Positions 14,633-24,147 are shown, numbered from the stretch's first letter. The stretch: 35,746 nt of DNA from Solirubrobacterales bacterium (GCA_019247075.1 JAFAPR010000051.1:1-35746); one strand, 5' to 3'. The notes: generated by a model not told the origin, from the sequence alone. Translations and numbers: made by a program.

Positions 14633-16425
14633 TGCGGATGGGCCGCCTGTTGCTCATCTACCGCTTGGTCGTGGGCGACATCAAGCGCCGCCCCGTCCAG
14701 TCGGCGCTGCTGGCCGTGGTGATAGTGATCACCGCGACGACGCTGACGCTCGGGCTGGGGCTGCGCAACGTCGCGCAGAAGCCATTCGCACACACCCGGG
14801 CCGCGACCAGGGGTCCCGACATCGTGATCCAAGGTCAGCCGAATCGTGGCGCGCGCGGCACGCCGGCGCGTGCCTTCAGGCCGCTCGCTCACGCGACTGG
14901 CGTCGCGGCGATCGGGGGACCGTTCCCGCTCGCATTCGCGCGCCTGACTGCCCCGGGGATCGACGTCCCGGTGAACGCCGAGGGTCGCACATCCACTCCG
15001 ACCGCCGTCAACCAACCGCTCGTAACGGCCGGACGCTGGGTGCGGCCCGGCGGCGTTGTGATCGAGCAGGGTCTCGCAGGCGCGCTCGGTCTGCACGTGG
15101 GCGACCGGATACGGCTCCGTGGCCGCGCCTTCCGCGTCGTGGGTATAGCGCTGCAGACCGAGCAGGCGTTCTACCCGGCGTGTACGCCCGGCCTGGTCTG
15201 GGTCACGCCCGGCGACGCCGGTCGACTCGCGACTCCCTCGGACCCGCTCGGGTACGAGGTCGATGTCAAGCTCAGGCACCCCTCCGCCGCGCGTGCGTTC
15301 TGGAGCACCGCGGCCGCCAATGCGTTCAGCAAGGCGGCGAGTGGGTCGACGATCTCGCAATCGTGGGAGGCGATCAAGTCGGAGGACTACAGGGTCGTCA
15401 CGATCGACCAGAAGGCGCTGTTGATCGGGAGCTGGCTGCTCGCGCTGCTGGCGATCGCGAGCGTGGCGATCGTGGTCGGCGGCAGGATGACCGAGCAGAC
15501 GCGGCGAGTCGGGCTGCTCAAGGCGGTGGGTGCCACCCCGCGGCTCGTTGCGGTCGTGCTGCTCGCGCAGAACCTGCTGCTAGCGCTGGCGGGTGCTGCC
15601 GCGGGCCTGCTTGTGGGCTGGCTGCTCGTCCCCTCGTTTTCCGATCCCGGCCGCGGTTTGCTCGGGACGCCACCGTCGCCGACGCTGACGCTGGTCTCGA
15701 TGGTTGAGGTGATCTGTGCTGCGATGGTCATGGCGGTGGCGGCGACGTTGATCCCCGCGGCCCGCGCCGCGCGCACGAGCACCATCCGGGCACTAAACGA
15801 CCCGGCGCGGCCGCCCAAGCGACGCCCGCGACTGATCGCGATCTCGTCACGGCTGCCTGTTCCGCTGCTGCTTGGCCTGCGCCTGGGCTCGCACCGTCCG
15901 CGACGCACGGTCCTGACCACCGCCAGTCTCGCGATCGCGGTAACGATGATCGTCGCCGCGGTCACGCTCCAGCACGAGGTAGACCTCAAAGAGCAGACGA
16001 GCAGCCAGAGCGGTCTGTTCATCAGCAGCTCGATCGGCGGCCGCGTCACCCACCTCGTCTGGACCCTCGGCGCCGTGCTCGTCGTGCTCGCTGGGGTCAA
16101 CGCGATCTTCACCATGTGGACGACGGTGATCGATGGCGAGCGGCCGACCGCACTCGCCCGGGTGCTTGGGGCGACTCCCCGCCAGGTGAGCGCCGGACTC
16201 ACCGCTGCTCAGCTGCTACCTGGGCTGGTCGCCGCCTGCATCGGAATCCCTGCCGGGCTTGGGCTCTACGAGCTCGCTGGTGGGCACGTGGCGACCGCCA
16301 AGCCCCCAATCATGCTGTTGCTGGCCATGGTTCCCTGCACGCTGATAGCGGTCGCGGTCCTGACCTACTTCCCCGCTCGGGCCGGAGCACGACGCTCGGT
16401 CGCCGACGTGTTGCGCTCCGAATAG
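14632..16425 (+). CDS. FtsX/MacB-type ABC transporter permease, 597 aa
   Basis: An N-terminal membrane helix (SALLAVVIVITATTLTLGLG, about 24-43) is followed by an extracytoplasmic MacB-periplasmic-core-like domain. This contains a conserved fold segment, VIEQGLAGALGLHVGDRIRL. An FtsX domain begins near residue 260 (SWLLALLAIASVAIVVGGRM) with RRVGLLKAVGATPRLVAVVL, a family hallmark. A second half follows from about 415, with a further helix and a second FtsX-like triplet ending in TYFPARAGARRSVADVLRSE. The C-terminal ARxxxxxRxxADVLR is typical of FtsX permeases. It partners the preceding ATPase. Length is usual for the duplicated actinobacterial type. A 171-base gap follows, holding a possible small reading frame. 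Confidence 0.9.
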   Translation: MRMGRLLLIYRLVVGDIKRRPVQSALLAVVIVITATTLTLGLGLRNVAQKPFAHTRAATRGPDIVIQGQPNRGARGTPARAFRPLAHATGVAAIGGPFPLAFARLTAPGIDVPVNAEGRTSTPTAVNQPLVTAGRWVRPGGVVIEQGLAGALGLHVGDRIRLRGRAFRVVGIALQTEQAFYPACTPGLVWVTPGDAGRLATPSDPLGYEVDVKLRHPSAARAFWSTAAANAFSKAASGSTISQSWEAIKSEDYRVVTIDQKALLIGSWLLALLAIASVAIVVGGRMTEQTRRVGLLKAVGATPRLVAVVLLAQNLLLALAGAAAGLLVGWLLVPSFSDPGRGLLGTPPSPTLTLVSMVEVICAAMVMAVAATLIPAARAARTSTIRALNDPARPPKRRPRLIAISSRLPVPLLLGLRLGSHRPRRTVLTTASLAIAVTMIVAAVTLQHEVDLKEQTSSQSGLFISSSIGGRVTHLVWTLGAVLVVLAGVNAIFTMWTTVIDGERPTALARVLGATPRQVSAGLTAAQLLPGLVAACIGIPAGLGLYELAGGHVATAKPPIMLLLAMVPCTLIAVAVLTYFPARAGARRSVADVLRSE

Positions 16426-16528
16426 CACTCGCGCGAAGCGCTGCGCCCGCATAAGCTGGCGGCCGGGGGCGAAGGTCGGTTCAATGGGGCGCGGGATCGT
16501 CGGCTCGCCAGCAACTAACCGCCCCTAG

Positions 16529-16606
16529 ATGGGCACCTGCCCGACCTGTCATGAATCTACGCCGGAAGGCGCTGACGACATCATCAACTCGGTCCAGTGG
16601 CCATGA
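16529..16606 (+). CDS. possible 25-aa CxxC peptide upstream of the S53 protease
   Basis: The frame is MGTCPTCHESTPEG followed by a short acidic and hydrophobic tail ending QWP. A stop codon (TAG) sits immediately before its ATG, so it is not the end of a longer gene. Its TGA (16604-16606) overlaps the ATG at 16603 by the ATGA arrangement seen in coupled genes. It has no clear ribosome site. It may be a chance frame; CPTC is a metal-binding-like pair but too short to classify. Confidence 0.2.
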   Translation: MGTCPTCHESTPEGADDIINSVQWP

Positions 16607-18294
16607 TGGAAGCGAGCGCGTCGATCCGGTTCGTAATGGGGCGATCGAACAATCGCGTTGCCGCCGCAGTTGTCATAGCGATTGCCCTCGCGGCGGCAGC
16701 GGCCGGGCTCTCCGCTGCGCGCGCTTGGAGGCCCAAACCGACCACGATGGCTCCGCGCCTGCTGGGCCCGGCACCCGCCGGTGAGCGGATCCGATTCACC
16801 CTCCTGATGCGGCTACCGGGCGCAGCACATGCCCGGGCGCTTGTCAGGGCGATCGAAGATCCGTCCTCGCCGCAGTTTCGCCACTTCGTTTCGCCGACCG
16901 AGTACGGCCCCCGCTTCGGGATCTCCACCGCCAGGCTGGCGGCGCTTGAGCGCACCCTACGGGGCCACGGGCTGCGTGTGATCGCGAGTTTCCCTCAGCG
17001 GACAGAGCTGATCGTGACCGGCACCGTGCGCACGGTGGAGCGCCTGCTCCACGTCAAGATCTTGACCTATGCGGACGGAGCGGGCAACCGCTTCCACGTC
17101 CCGCGCGGAACCCCGGTGATCCCGCCGGATCTGAGTGACGGGGTCGCCGTCACGGGACTCGACACACGTCCGCGTTGGCGCCCCAACGACGTACCGATCG
17201 GAGGCTTAACGCCCACGACATCCGACGCGGCCTACGACGTCGGCCCACTGCGCGCGGCCGGATTCGATGGAAACGGAAAGACGATCGCCGTGATCTCGTT
17301 CTCGAGCTCTGACCCGGGCGACCCGGCGGCGTGGATGAACCACTACGGGGTGAACGGGCCGGCGGTGCGCTTTGTGTCGGTGGATGGCGGAGCCAGCCGC
17401 AGCGATGGAGCGGATGAGAACAACCTCGACATCGAGGTGATTCGCGACATCGCTCCGGCGGCGCGGATCATGATGTACGAGTTGCCGCCGACGACCGGCG
17501 CCTACGGCGATGCGGTCAACCGCATCGTGGCCGACCATCAGACGGACATCATCTCCTCGAGCTGGGGCGAGGGGTGCGAGGTCGGACTCGATCGGGCCGA
17601 GCGCGCCGCGACCGATAGCGCCCTGAGCGCTGCGGTCGCGACCGGAGTGACAACGTTTGTCGCGTCGGGTGATTCGGGCGCCTACGACTGTCAACGGAAT
17701 AACCTCTCCGACCACCGCTTGAGCGTCGACTGGCCTGCAGCGAGTAGCAACGTGGTTGCAGTCGGCGGGACCCGTCTCGATGTCGCCGGCAATGGCTCGT
17801 ACCTTGGGGAGACAGGCTGGGAGGACCAGCTCTCAGATGCGGGCGGCGGCGGGGGGTTTTCGGTCACCGATCCGCGCCCAAAGTGGCAAACGGGCCCCGG
17901 TGTTCTCAGCAACCTGTCCAACGGACGCCGGCAGGTTCCGGACGTCTCAGCAGACGCGGACCCCAGCACGGGATGGTCGGAGTACTCTCAGGGCCAGGCG
18001 GGAGAAGCCGGCGGAACGAGCGCCGCGACGCCGCTCTGGGCCGCCTCGATGCTGCTGATCGAGCAGTACGCCTCAAGCCACGGGGTGCCCCGCCTTGGGT
18101 TCGTCGACCCGCTGCTATACACCCTGGCGCGCTCCACGCAGCAGTTCCCTCCGTTCCACGATGTGACCCTCGGCGGCAACCGCCATTACCAAGCCGGACC
18201 GGGGTGGGACCCCGCGACCGGCCTGGGTTCCCCGGATGTGTTCAATCTCGCGCGTGACCTCGTCGCATACCTTCGTGCACATCCGGTCCGGTGA
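16603..18294 (+). CDS. secreted S53 family (sedolisin/kumamolisin-like) serine-carboxyl protease, 563 aa
   Basis: The pro-domain (about 60-190) has the Pro-kumamolisin pattern, with SSPQFRHFVSPTEYGPRFG. The catalytic domain contains ENNLD (Glu272 and Asp276 here), SSSWGEGCE, ASGDSGAYDC (oxyanion Asp357) and GGTSAATP (Ser473). These are the Glu-Asp-Ser triad and oxyanion residue of sedolisins. A C-terminal segment, FHDVTLGGN then GPGWDPATGLGSP, is the family's calcium site. A signal sequence follows a short positively charged stretch (VAAAVVIAIALAAAAAGLSA). The enzyme would be secreted as a zymogen and work at acid pH, degrading proteins outside the cell. No strong ribosome site is visible. 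The ATG at 16603 could be coupled to the small upstream frame; GTG at 16597 and ATG at 16636 are alternatives. Confidence 0.92.
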   Translation: MMEASASIRFVMGRSNNRVAAAVVIAIALAAAAAGLSAARAWRPKPTTMAPRLLGPAPAGERIRFTLLMRLPGAAHARALVRAIEDPSSPQFRHFVSPTEYGPRFGISTARLAALERTLRGHGLRVIASFPQRTELIVTGTVRTVERLLHVKILTYADGAGNRFHVPRGTPVIPPDLSDGVAVTGLDTRPRWRPNDVPIGGLTPTTSDAAYDVGPLRAAGFDGNGKTIAVISFSSSDPGDPAAWMNHYGVNGPAVRFVSVDGGASRSDGADENNLDIEVIRDIAPAARIMMYELPPTTGAYGDAVNRIVADHQTDIISSSWGEGCEVGLDRAERAATDSALSAAVATGVTTFVASGDSGAYDCQRNNLSDHRLSVDWPAASSNVVAVGGTRLDVAGNGSYLGETGWEDQLSDAGGGGGFSVTDPRPKWQTGPGVLSNLSNGRRQVPDVSADADPSTGWSEYSQGQAGEAGGTSAATPLWAASMLLIEQYASSHGVPRLGFVDPLLYTLARSTQQFPPFHDVTLGGNRHYQAGPGWDPATGLGSPDVFNLARDLVAYLRAHPVR

Positions 18295-18306
18295 ATAGAT
18301 CGACCG

Positions 18307-19143
18307 CTAGTCGAGCAAGACCTTGGCGAGCGCCGTCCATGACGCGCGGGGGATGCCCTCCTCGCCCAGGGGCTGCACGCACACGTGATCGGCGCCCGCG
18401 TCGAGATGCGCCCGGACGACCTCCGCGATCTGCTCGGCACTGCCCTGGGGGATCACCGCATCGATCAGACGGTCCGAGCCGCCGTCGGCCACGTCGCCTT
18501 CGGTGAACCCGAAGTCGAATAGGTTTTGCGTGTAGTTGCGAAGCCCGAGGTACAGCTGCGCGTACTTACGGGCAACGGCTTTGGCGCGCACCGGGCTGGT
18601 CTCGATGACGCATGCCAGCTCAGGCGCTACGAGCTTGCCTGGACCGACCCGCTTGCGTGCGAATCTCGTGTGCTCGACAGGCACGAAGTAGGTGTGCGCG
18701 CCGGCGGTGCGCTCGCGGGCGAGGTCGAGCATCCGCGGGCCCAGCGCAGCCAGGCAGCGCTGATCGACAGGGGGAGGACGCGGGGACGCGTCGAGGCCGT
18801 CGAGGAACGCGCGCATCGTCGCCAGCGGTCGGCGATAGTCGCTCGTCACCTCAGGATGTCCGATGCCGATGCCGAGCATGAACCGCCCGGGGAAGTCCCG
18901 GCGCACTGCCGCGTCGGCGGCGACCGTATCGCCAGAGTCGTTGCTCCAGACGTTGAGAATTCCGGTTGCGGCGACAAGCGTCGAGGTCCCCTCCAAGATC
19001 GGGCGCACGTCTGGAACATGAGGTGAGCCGCCCACCCAAAAGGCGCCGTACCCAAGCTGTTCTGCCAGCCTGGCCGCATCGGCTGCACGTTCGATGCCGA
19101 ACGACCGGTAGCTGGTCCAGACGCCGAACCTTCCCATTTCCAT
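18307..19143 (-). CDS. LLM-class F420-dependent oxidoreductase (TIGR03620-like), 278 aa
   Basis: A second luciferase-like TIM-barrel enzyme, distinct from the one at 2590. Its segments are GRFGVWTSYRSFGIERAADA at the start, AEQLGYGAFWVGGSPHVPD, and ILNVWSNDSGDTVAADAAVR. The family hallmark FPGRFMLGIGIGHPEV and a late HLDAGADHVCVQPLGEE follow. These resemble the TIGR03620 group of probable F420-dependent oxidoreductases of actinobacteria, whose substrates are mostly unknown. I chose the ATG at 19143 (GGGGCGC just upstream); ATG at 19137 and the longer GTG/ATG frame to 19176 are alternatives. It converges with the S53 protease with only 12 bases between the two stops, which is tight, and lies 72 bases downstream of the lipoprotein gene on the same strand. 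Confidence 0.87.
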   Translation of the reverse strand: MEMGRFGVWTSYRSFGIERAADAARLAEQLGYGAFWVGGSPHVPDVRPILEGTSTLVAATGILNVWSNDSGDTVAADAAVRRDFPGRFMLGIGIGHPEVTSDYRRPLATMRAFLDGLDASPRPPPVDQRCLAALGPRMLDLARERTAGAHTYFVPVEHTRFARKRVGPGKLVAPELACVIETSPVRAKAVARKYAQLYLGLRNYTQNLFDFGFTEGDVADGGSDRLIDAVIPQGSAEQIAEVVRAHLDAGADHVCVQPLGEEGIPRASWTALAKVLLD

Positions 19144-19215
19144 GCGCCCCAGTCTGACAGCACGGATCGCTCCCAACCGGCCTTACGGGTGAGCGTAGGA
19201 GGTATCGAAGCAGCG

Positions 19216-20226
19216 TCAGGGCGATGCGGCAAAGGCGATGTGGCCTTCGACGTGGGCTCTGGAGGGACCTCCCGCGACGTATTTGACTTTGCAGCCGGGG
19301 GGTGAGCAGCTAATCGCGTCGGTCAGCGCTCCGCCCTCGCCAGCGACGAGGAGGTCGCCTGGCCGTACGCCGGCTGCGTTGAGTGCGGCTGCCTGGATGC
19401 GCAGGACAACGTTGTCGCCAGGGTGCGGGTTGCCCAGCGATACACGATCGGCCACCAGCGCGTCTCGCTTTCCGGACGGCACGAACGCCTCGCTCTCTAC
19501 GCCGATGTCTTGACCCCGCGGCAGCCCGGAGTCCGCGACCACCAGGCTCTTGCCATGAGGCGTGATCGCGAATACCTTCCCCAATTGCTCGCTGGAAGCG
19601 ATGAGGTCACCGGCAAAGCGGCCAAACGTGCCCGGCGCGACCGCGATTCCGCCCTCCACGCGTGGTGCGTTGCGGGCGACCGTGGTGACGCCGCCGTGGC
19701 AATCGATGGCCTCGACGGTGGTTTTTCCGGCAGCGGTGATCGTCACCAGCAGCCGGTGCCCGAACTCGCCGGTTTGATCGAAGGCGATGCCGTCGAGCAG
19801 GCCGCGCGCCCTAATGCGGATGAGACGCCCGACAGCGCGAGGGGTGATTGCGACCATGCCTCGCCCTGCCCTCAGCCGCAACGCGTACACCGTCTGGTTG
19901 CCGAAACAGCCCCCCGAGGCCTGGGTAATGTAAGGCTCGGTACCGCCGGGGCTCGTGTACGCCGGGGCGAAGCGCCGGATTTGGCCTGTGACGCCCAGAA
20001 GCCACAGCCGTCCGGCCGCTTCCAGCACGAGCGAGCCATCGTGGCGGGGGCCGGCTAGATCGAGCGGACCGGTGACATGCACGAAAGTGGTCCAGCGCGC
20101 GGGCTTCGGGGATTTGTGCGCCGTGACCGCTTTAGTCGTGGTGCTGCCGCAGGCGGCTAGCGCGAGCGCGGCGGCGGCGGTCGCGACGTGGATCCCGGCG
20201 TGGCGTGCGCGGGAGCTGGGGGACAC
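19216..20226 (-). CDS. predicted lipoprotein with propeller-like repeats, 336 aa
   Basis: After a basic start the hydrophobic stretch HVATAAAALALAACGST ends in a lipobox (LAAC), so the mature protein should begin with a lipidated Cys and be anchored outside the membrane. The rest is beta-rich with spaced strands such as GSLVLEAAGRLWLLG, FGHRLLVTITAAGKTTVEAI, GDLIASSEQLGKVFAITPHG and GDLLVAGEGGALTDAISC. That pattern suggests a beta-propeller, but I cannot name a family. Four Cys in the mature part (near GGCFGN, AIDCHG and SCSPPGC) could form disulphides. I chose the GTG at 20226, which places the signal sequence at the N-terminus; a longer open frame runs to 20328. No clear ribosome site was seen. 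It is divergent from the second ABC pair. Confidence 0.65.
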   Translation of the reverse strand: MSPSSRARHAGIHVATAAAALALAACGSTTTKAVTAHKSPKPARWTTFVHVTGPLDLAGPRHDGSLVLEAAGRLWLLGVTGQIRRFAPAYTSPGGTEPYITQASGGCFGNQTVYALRLRAGRGMVAITPRAVGRLIRIRARGLLDGIAFDQTGEFGHRLLVTITAAGKTTVEAIDCHGGVTTVARNAPRVEGGIAVAPGTFGRFAGDLIASSEQLGKVFAITPHGKSLVVADSGLPRGQDIGVESEAFVPSGKRDALVADRVSLGNPHPGDNVVLRIQAAALNAAGVRPGDLLVAGEGGALTDAISCSPPGCKVKYVAGGPSRAHVEGHIAFAASP

Positions 20227-20376
20227 GGTGAGGACGCTAGCGAGAGCGGGCGGGGTGGCCGCCAGGGCAGGCGCGGTCAGGTGGACGTCGTGGCGCCGAA
20301 CCGTGCGCGCCAGGCGAAGGTCGACCACTGCCCACGGCTGTTACATTGGGTCGTCGCGTCGCGATAGGAGGGTGCA

Positions 20377-21147
20377 GTGACGGCAGAAGCGGGCTTGACC
20401 GCCCCACCTGGGGTGGGCGTCGACGACAAGGTTGTCGTGGCTAGCGATCTGACGCGCCGCTACGGCGAGGGCGACACGGCGGTCGACGCTTTACGTGGGG
20501 TGTCGTTGCACGTCGATCGGGGGAAACTTGTCGCCGTGATGGGCCCTTCCGGTTCGGGCAAGTCGACGTTGATGCACGCGCTCGCAGGGCTCGACAAGCC
20601 CACCAGCGGGACCGTCCGGATCGCGGGGATCGAGATCACCGGCCTTGACGACGCGCGCCTGACGAGCCTGCGCCGCGAGCACATTGGCTTCGTGTTTCAG
20701 TTCTTCAACCTGCTGCCGATGCTGACCGCAGAAGAGAACGTGGTGCTGCCGCTGTCGATCGCAGGCGAGAGTCCCGACCGGGAGTGGCTCGGGGAGCTGC
20801 TCTCAAGGACGGGCCTGGGCGACCGCAGCCGGCATCTACCTTCACAGCTCTCGGGCGGCGAGCAGCAGCGGGTCGCGATCGCGCGTGCCCTCGTAACTCG
20901 CCCCACCGTCGTCTTCGCCGACGAGCCGACGGGCAACCTCGATTCGAAGACCGGGGCGGAGATCTTGGAGCTGCTCCGCGGCTCGGTGGAGCAGTACGGG
21001 CAGACGATCGTGATGGTCACTCATGAGCCGCGCGCGGCCTCGGTTGCTGAACGCATCATGTTCCTCGCGGACGGTCTGATTGTGAAAGAGCTGACCGACA
21101 CCAACGCGGGCGAGGTTCTCGAGGTCATGAGCGCGATTCAGTCGTGA
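20377..21147 (+). CDS. ABC transporter ATPase, MacB/LolD type (second copy), 256 aa
   Basis: Walker A is GPSGSGKST (56-64), the Q-loop lies in GFVFQFFNLLPMLTAEENVV (Gln108), the signature is LSGGEQQ (158-164), Walker B TVVFADEP (177-184) with TGNLDS after it, and the switch is His216. These match the MacB/LolD group. The GTG at 20377 has AGGAGG (20366-20371) five bases upstream, the clearest ribosome site here. A TACATT at 20342-20347 could be the -10 box. The gene ends in a four-base GTGA overlap with the permease. It differs in sequence from the ATPase at 13886 and is therefore not a recent duplicate. Substrate unknown. Confidence 0.92.
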   Translation: MTAEAGLTAPPGVGVDDKVVVASDLTRRYGEGDTAVDALRGVSLHVDRGKLVAVMGPSGSGKSTLMHALAGLDKPTSGTVRIAGIEITGLDDARLTSLRREHIGFVFQFFNLLPMLTAEENVVLPLSIAGESPDREWLGELLSRTGLGDRSRHLPSQLSGGEQQRVAIARALVTRPTVVFADEPTGNLDSKTGAEILELLRGSVEQYGQTIVMVTHEPRAASVAERIMFLADGLIVKELTDTNAGEVLEVMSAIQS

Positions 21148-23711
21148 GCCGCGTCGCGCTGAAGGGGTTGCTTGGACGCCGCACGCGCGCCCTGCTAACG
21201 GCGATAGCGATCGTCCTGGGAGTCGCAATGGTGAGCGGCACCTACATCCTCACCGACACGATCAAGGCGGCGTTCTCGACTGTCTTCACCCGCGCTTACA
21301 AAAACGCCGACGCCGTGGTCACGGGTAAGAGTGCAGTCGGGACCGACAGCAACAACGCAGGCGCCGCGGTGCCGCGCACCTTGCCGGCATCGCTGCTGAC
21401 GCGGATCCGAGCGCTTCCGCAAGTGGCTCTGGCTGCCGGGGCGATATCGGATACCGCGGGGCTGATCGGACACGACGGCAAGGTGATCTCGCGCGGCGGA
21501 GCGCCCAACCTCGCGTTCAGTCACACCGCCGCGGGCGCGCGCTTCAGCCCGCTGACGCTGTCAGCGGGCCGCTACCCGACCCGGCCGCACGAGATCGCAA
21601 TCGACGCCGAGACCGCAAGCAAGCAGAACTTCGCGATCGGACAGCAGATTGGAGTTGTCGCTCGAGGACCGGTGCAGCGGTTCGAGATCGTGGGGACGGT
21701 CAACTTCGGGGGGGTGTCCTCCCTCGGCGGGGCGACGATCGCGATCTTCTCGCTGCCGACGGCACGGCGCATCTTCCACAAGCAGGGGCAACTGGACCAG
21801 ATCAATGTGGCAGCCCGCCATGGTGTTTCGCCGGAGCAATTGGTGCACACGATTCGTCCGCTGCTGCCGCCAAACAGCCAGGTCAAGACCGGTCGTGCGG
21901 AGGCTCAGCAGCAGACGAAGGACACCAGTGGGTTTCTCAACATCTTCCAGGACTTCCTGCTGGCCTTCGGCGGGATTGCACTGTTCGTCGGGAGCTTTGT
22001 CATCGCGAACACTCTCTCCATCACCATCGCCCAGCGCACGCGGGAGCTCGCGACCTTGCGGACGCTGGGCGCGAGCCGGCGGCAGGTGCTTCGATCCGTG
22101 ATGCTCGAGGCGCTAATTATTGGGCTCCTCGCTTCAGTCACCGGGCTCTTCCTCGGGCTAGCACTCGCCAAAGGGCTCAACAGCTTGCTCGTGTCCTTTG
22201 GTATTGACCTGCCGCAGACCGGCTTGGTGTTCGCGACCAGAACCGTGGTGGTCTCGCTGATCGTCGGCGTGGGTATCACGCTGCTCGCTGCGCTGAGGCC
22301 GGCGCTGCGAGCAACCCGCGTGCCGCCGATCGCCGCGGTGCGCGAGGGGGCCGTATTGCCTCCGTCCAGGTTTGCTCGCTTCGGAGAGCCCGCCGCGATC
22401 GCGACCATTGTCGGTGCGCTGGCCCTGATGCTCGTGGCTCTGTTCGTGTCTGGCCTGTCTACGACAGCGCGCCTTCTCGGCGTCGGCATCGGCGCTCTGG
22501 CGTTGTTCCTGGGTGTCGCGATGCTGGCACCGCGGCTGGTGCCGCCCCTGGGCCGGTTGCTCGGTTGGCCGGCCGGGAGGTTTGGCGGCGGGGCCGGGAA
22601 GCTTGCCCGCAGCAACGCCACGCGTAACCCTGGGCGCACCGCCTCGACGGCAGCCGCATTGATGATCGGACTGGCGCTGGTGACCTTTGTCGGGGTGCTA
22701 GCGGCAGGTCTGAAGACGCGCTTCGAGAGCACCGTTAGCCAGGAATTCGTTTCCGATTACGCGGTTACGGCCACTAACAACTTTGCGCCGATCAGCGTCG
22801 CCTCGGAGAACGCGCTACGACACGTTCCGGGCGTCCTCGTTGTCTCGGGCGTTCGTGCCGGCGATGGGAAGGCCTTCGGATCGAGAATGCACGTGACCGG
22901 GGTCGCCCCAAACGTCAGCAGGGTGATCGCCGTGAACTGGCAGACAGGCAGCCGCCTGACACCGGCGCTGCTGGGCACGGAAGGCGCGATCGTCTCCAAG
23001 GACTACGCCAGCGCCAATCACCTGCGCGCTGGAGCGCCGCTGGCCGTTCAGACACCCACGGGCGCGATGCTTCACCTGGCTGTCCGTGGCATCGCCTCTC
23101 CCCCAAAGGGAGCCATCTCCCCCTTCGGAGACGTGACGATCTCGACCACCCGGTTCGACAGCGCTTACCAGAACCCGCAGAACCTCTACACGTTGATCAA
23201 CATGCGCGGTGGCGTCACCACGGCCAACACGCGCACACTGCAACGGGCGCTTAGCGGCTTTCCCGACGCCAAGGTACAAACCATCGCCCAGTTCGAGAAA
23301 AACCAAGAACAGGGCTTGAACCTGCTGCTGAACCTGCTCTACGTGCTCTTGTCTCTCTCGATCCTCGTGAGCCTGTTCGGGATCGTGAACACGCTGGTGC
23401 TGACCGTGTTCGAGCGCACGCGCGAGCTCGGCATGCTCCGGGCCGTGGGAATGAGCCGCCGCCAGGTGCGCCGCATGATCCGCCAGGAGAGCGTGATCAC
23501 CGCGCTACTAGGCGCCGCCTTCGGCATTCCGCTTGGCATCGTGCTGGCGGTTATGGTGGGCGCGGCGATCAAGTACACGGCCTTCACCGTGCCAGTGGGG
23601 ACGCTCGTGGTGTTCGTGATCGCCGCGGTCATCGCGGGTCTGATCGCCGCGATCTTCCCCGCCCGCCGCGCCGGGCGCCTCAACGTGCTCGAAGCGCTGC
23701 AATACGAATAG
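21144..23711 (+). CDS. FtsX/MacB-type ABC transporter permease, 855 aa
   Basis: A long permease made of two halves. An N-terminal helix (RALLTAIAIVLGVAMVSGTY, about 13-32) leads into an extracytoplasmic MacB-core-like domain. Then FtsX domain one (FLLAFGGIALFVGSFVIANT onward) carries RTRELATLRTLGASRRQVLR. A second helix near residue 510 (ALMIGLALVTFVGVLAAGL) opens a second extracytoplasmic domain. FtsX domain two (about 728-840) carries RTRELGMLRAVGMSRRQVRR and ends in IFPARRAGRLNVLEALQYE. The duplicated RTREL-LR-GxSRRQV motifs are the usual coupling loops to the ATPase. Such 800-900-residue proteins are common in actinobacteria and are thought to move lipids or hydrophobic compounds. It is translationally coupled to the ATPase. 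Confidence 0.92.
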   Translation: MSRVALKGLLGRRTRALLTAIAIVLGVAMVSGTYILTDTIKAAFSTVFTRAYKNADAVVTGKSAVGTDSNNAGAAVPRTLPASLLTRIRALPQVALAAGAISDTAGLIGHDGKVISRGGAPNLAFSHTAAGARFSPLTLSAGRYPTRPHEIAIDAETASKQNFAIGQQIGVVARGPVQRFEIVGTVNFGGVSSLGGATIAIFSLPTARRIFHKQGQLDQINVAARHGVSPEQLVHTIRPLLPPNSQVKTGRAEAQQQTKDTSGFLNIFQDFLLAFGGIALFVGSFVIANTLSITIAQRTRELATLRTLGASRRQVLRSVMLEALIIGLLASVTGLFLGLALAKGLNSLLVSFGIDLPQTGLVFATRTVVVSLIVGVGITLLAALRPALRATRVPPIAAVREGAVLPPSRFARFGEPAAIATIVGALALMLVALFVSGLSTTARLLGVGIGALALFLGVAMLAPRLVPPLGRLLGWPAGRFGGGAGKLARSNATRNPGRTASTAAALMIGLALVTFVGVLAAGLKTRFESTVSQEFVSDYAVTATNNFAPISVASENALRHVPGVLVVSGVRAGDGKAFGSRMHVTGVAPNVSRVIAVNWQTGSRLTPALLGTEGAIVSKDYASANHLRAGAPLAVQTPTGAMLHLAVRGIASPPKGAISPFGDVTISTTRFDSAYQNPQNLYTLINMRGGVTTANTRTLQRALSGFPDAKVQTIAQFEKNQEQGLNLLLNLLYVLLSLSILVSLFGIVNTLVLTVFERTRELGMLRAVGMSRRQVRRMIRQESVITALLGAAFGIPLGIVLAVMVGAAIKYTAFTVPVGTLVVFVIAAVIAGLIAAIFPARRAGRLNVLEALQYE

Positions 23712-23748
23712 ACGCTGCAGAGCTTTCGCGAAACATGGGGCGGTTCGA

Positions 23749-24147
23749 TCAGCTCAGAAGCTCGGAGTCGTGAGCGCGAAATATCGCGGCATAGTCGCCG
23801 ACGCCGGGCTCATGCAGCGCCTTTACGAGGGCGTGGATCTTCGGCGTCATCACAAGCAGATACCGAGCGCGTTGACCGCGCCTGGCGTTGCCGTAGGCGT
23901 GCGGGGTTCCCTTCGCTGCCAAGACCGCAGAGTGAGGACCGGCCTCGCGGATCTGATCGCCAATCCTGAACCGCAACACCCCCTCGAGCACGTACCACGC
24001 CTCATCGTCCGCGTGATGCACATGCAGCGGCGCGATCCACTCCCACTGGGACTCGCCCGAATCCGCCCACTCGACAATCACAAAATCGCTCGCGGGCCCA
24101 CCAAGCTGGCGACCCACCAGGGAAGTAACAAAGTGCTCACTCGGCAC
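23749..24147 (-). CDS. single-domain cupin protein, 132 aa
   Basis: Cupin motif 1 is visible as HVHHADDEAWYVLEGVLRF (42-60), with metal ligands His42, His44 and Glu49. Motif 2 is GTPHAYGN with His83. Together they form a mononuclear metal site in a small beta-barrel. Function in such stand-alone cupins ranges from dioxygenase or isomerase to ligand sensor, and nothing here decides. The GTG at 24147 lies six bases after a TACGAT box and has no ribosome site, suggesting a leaderless transcript. It lies 74 bases downstream of the methyltransferase on the same strand and converges with the ABC permease, 37 bases away. Confidence 0.85.
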   Translation of the reverse strand: MPSEHFVTSLVGRQLGGPASDFVIVEWADSGESQWEWIAPLHVHHADDEAWYVLEGVLRFRIGDQIREAGPHSAVLAAKGTPHAYGNARRGQRARYLLVMTPKIHALVKALHEPGVGDYAAIFRAHDSELLS

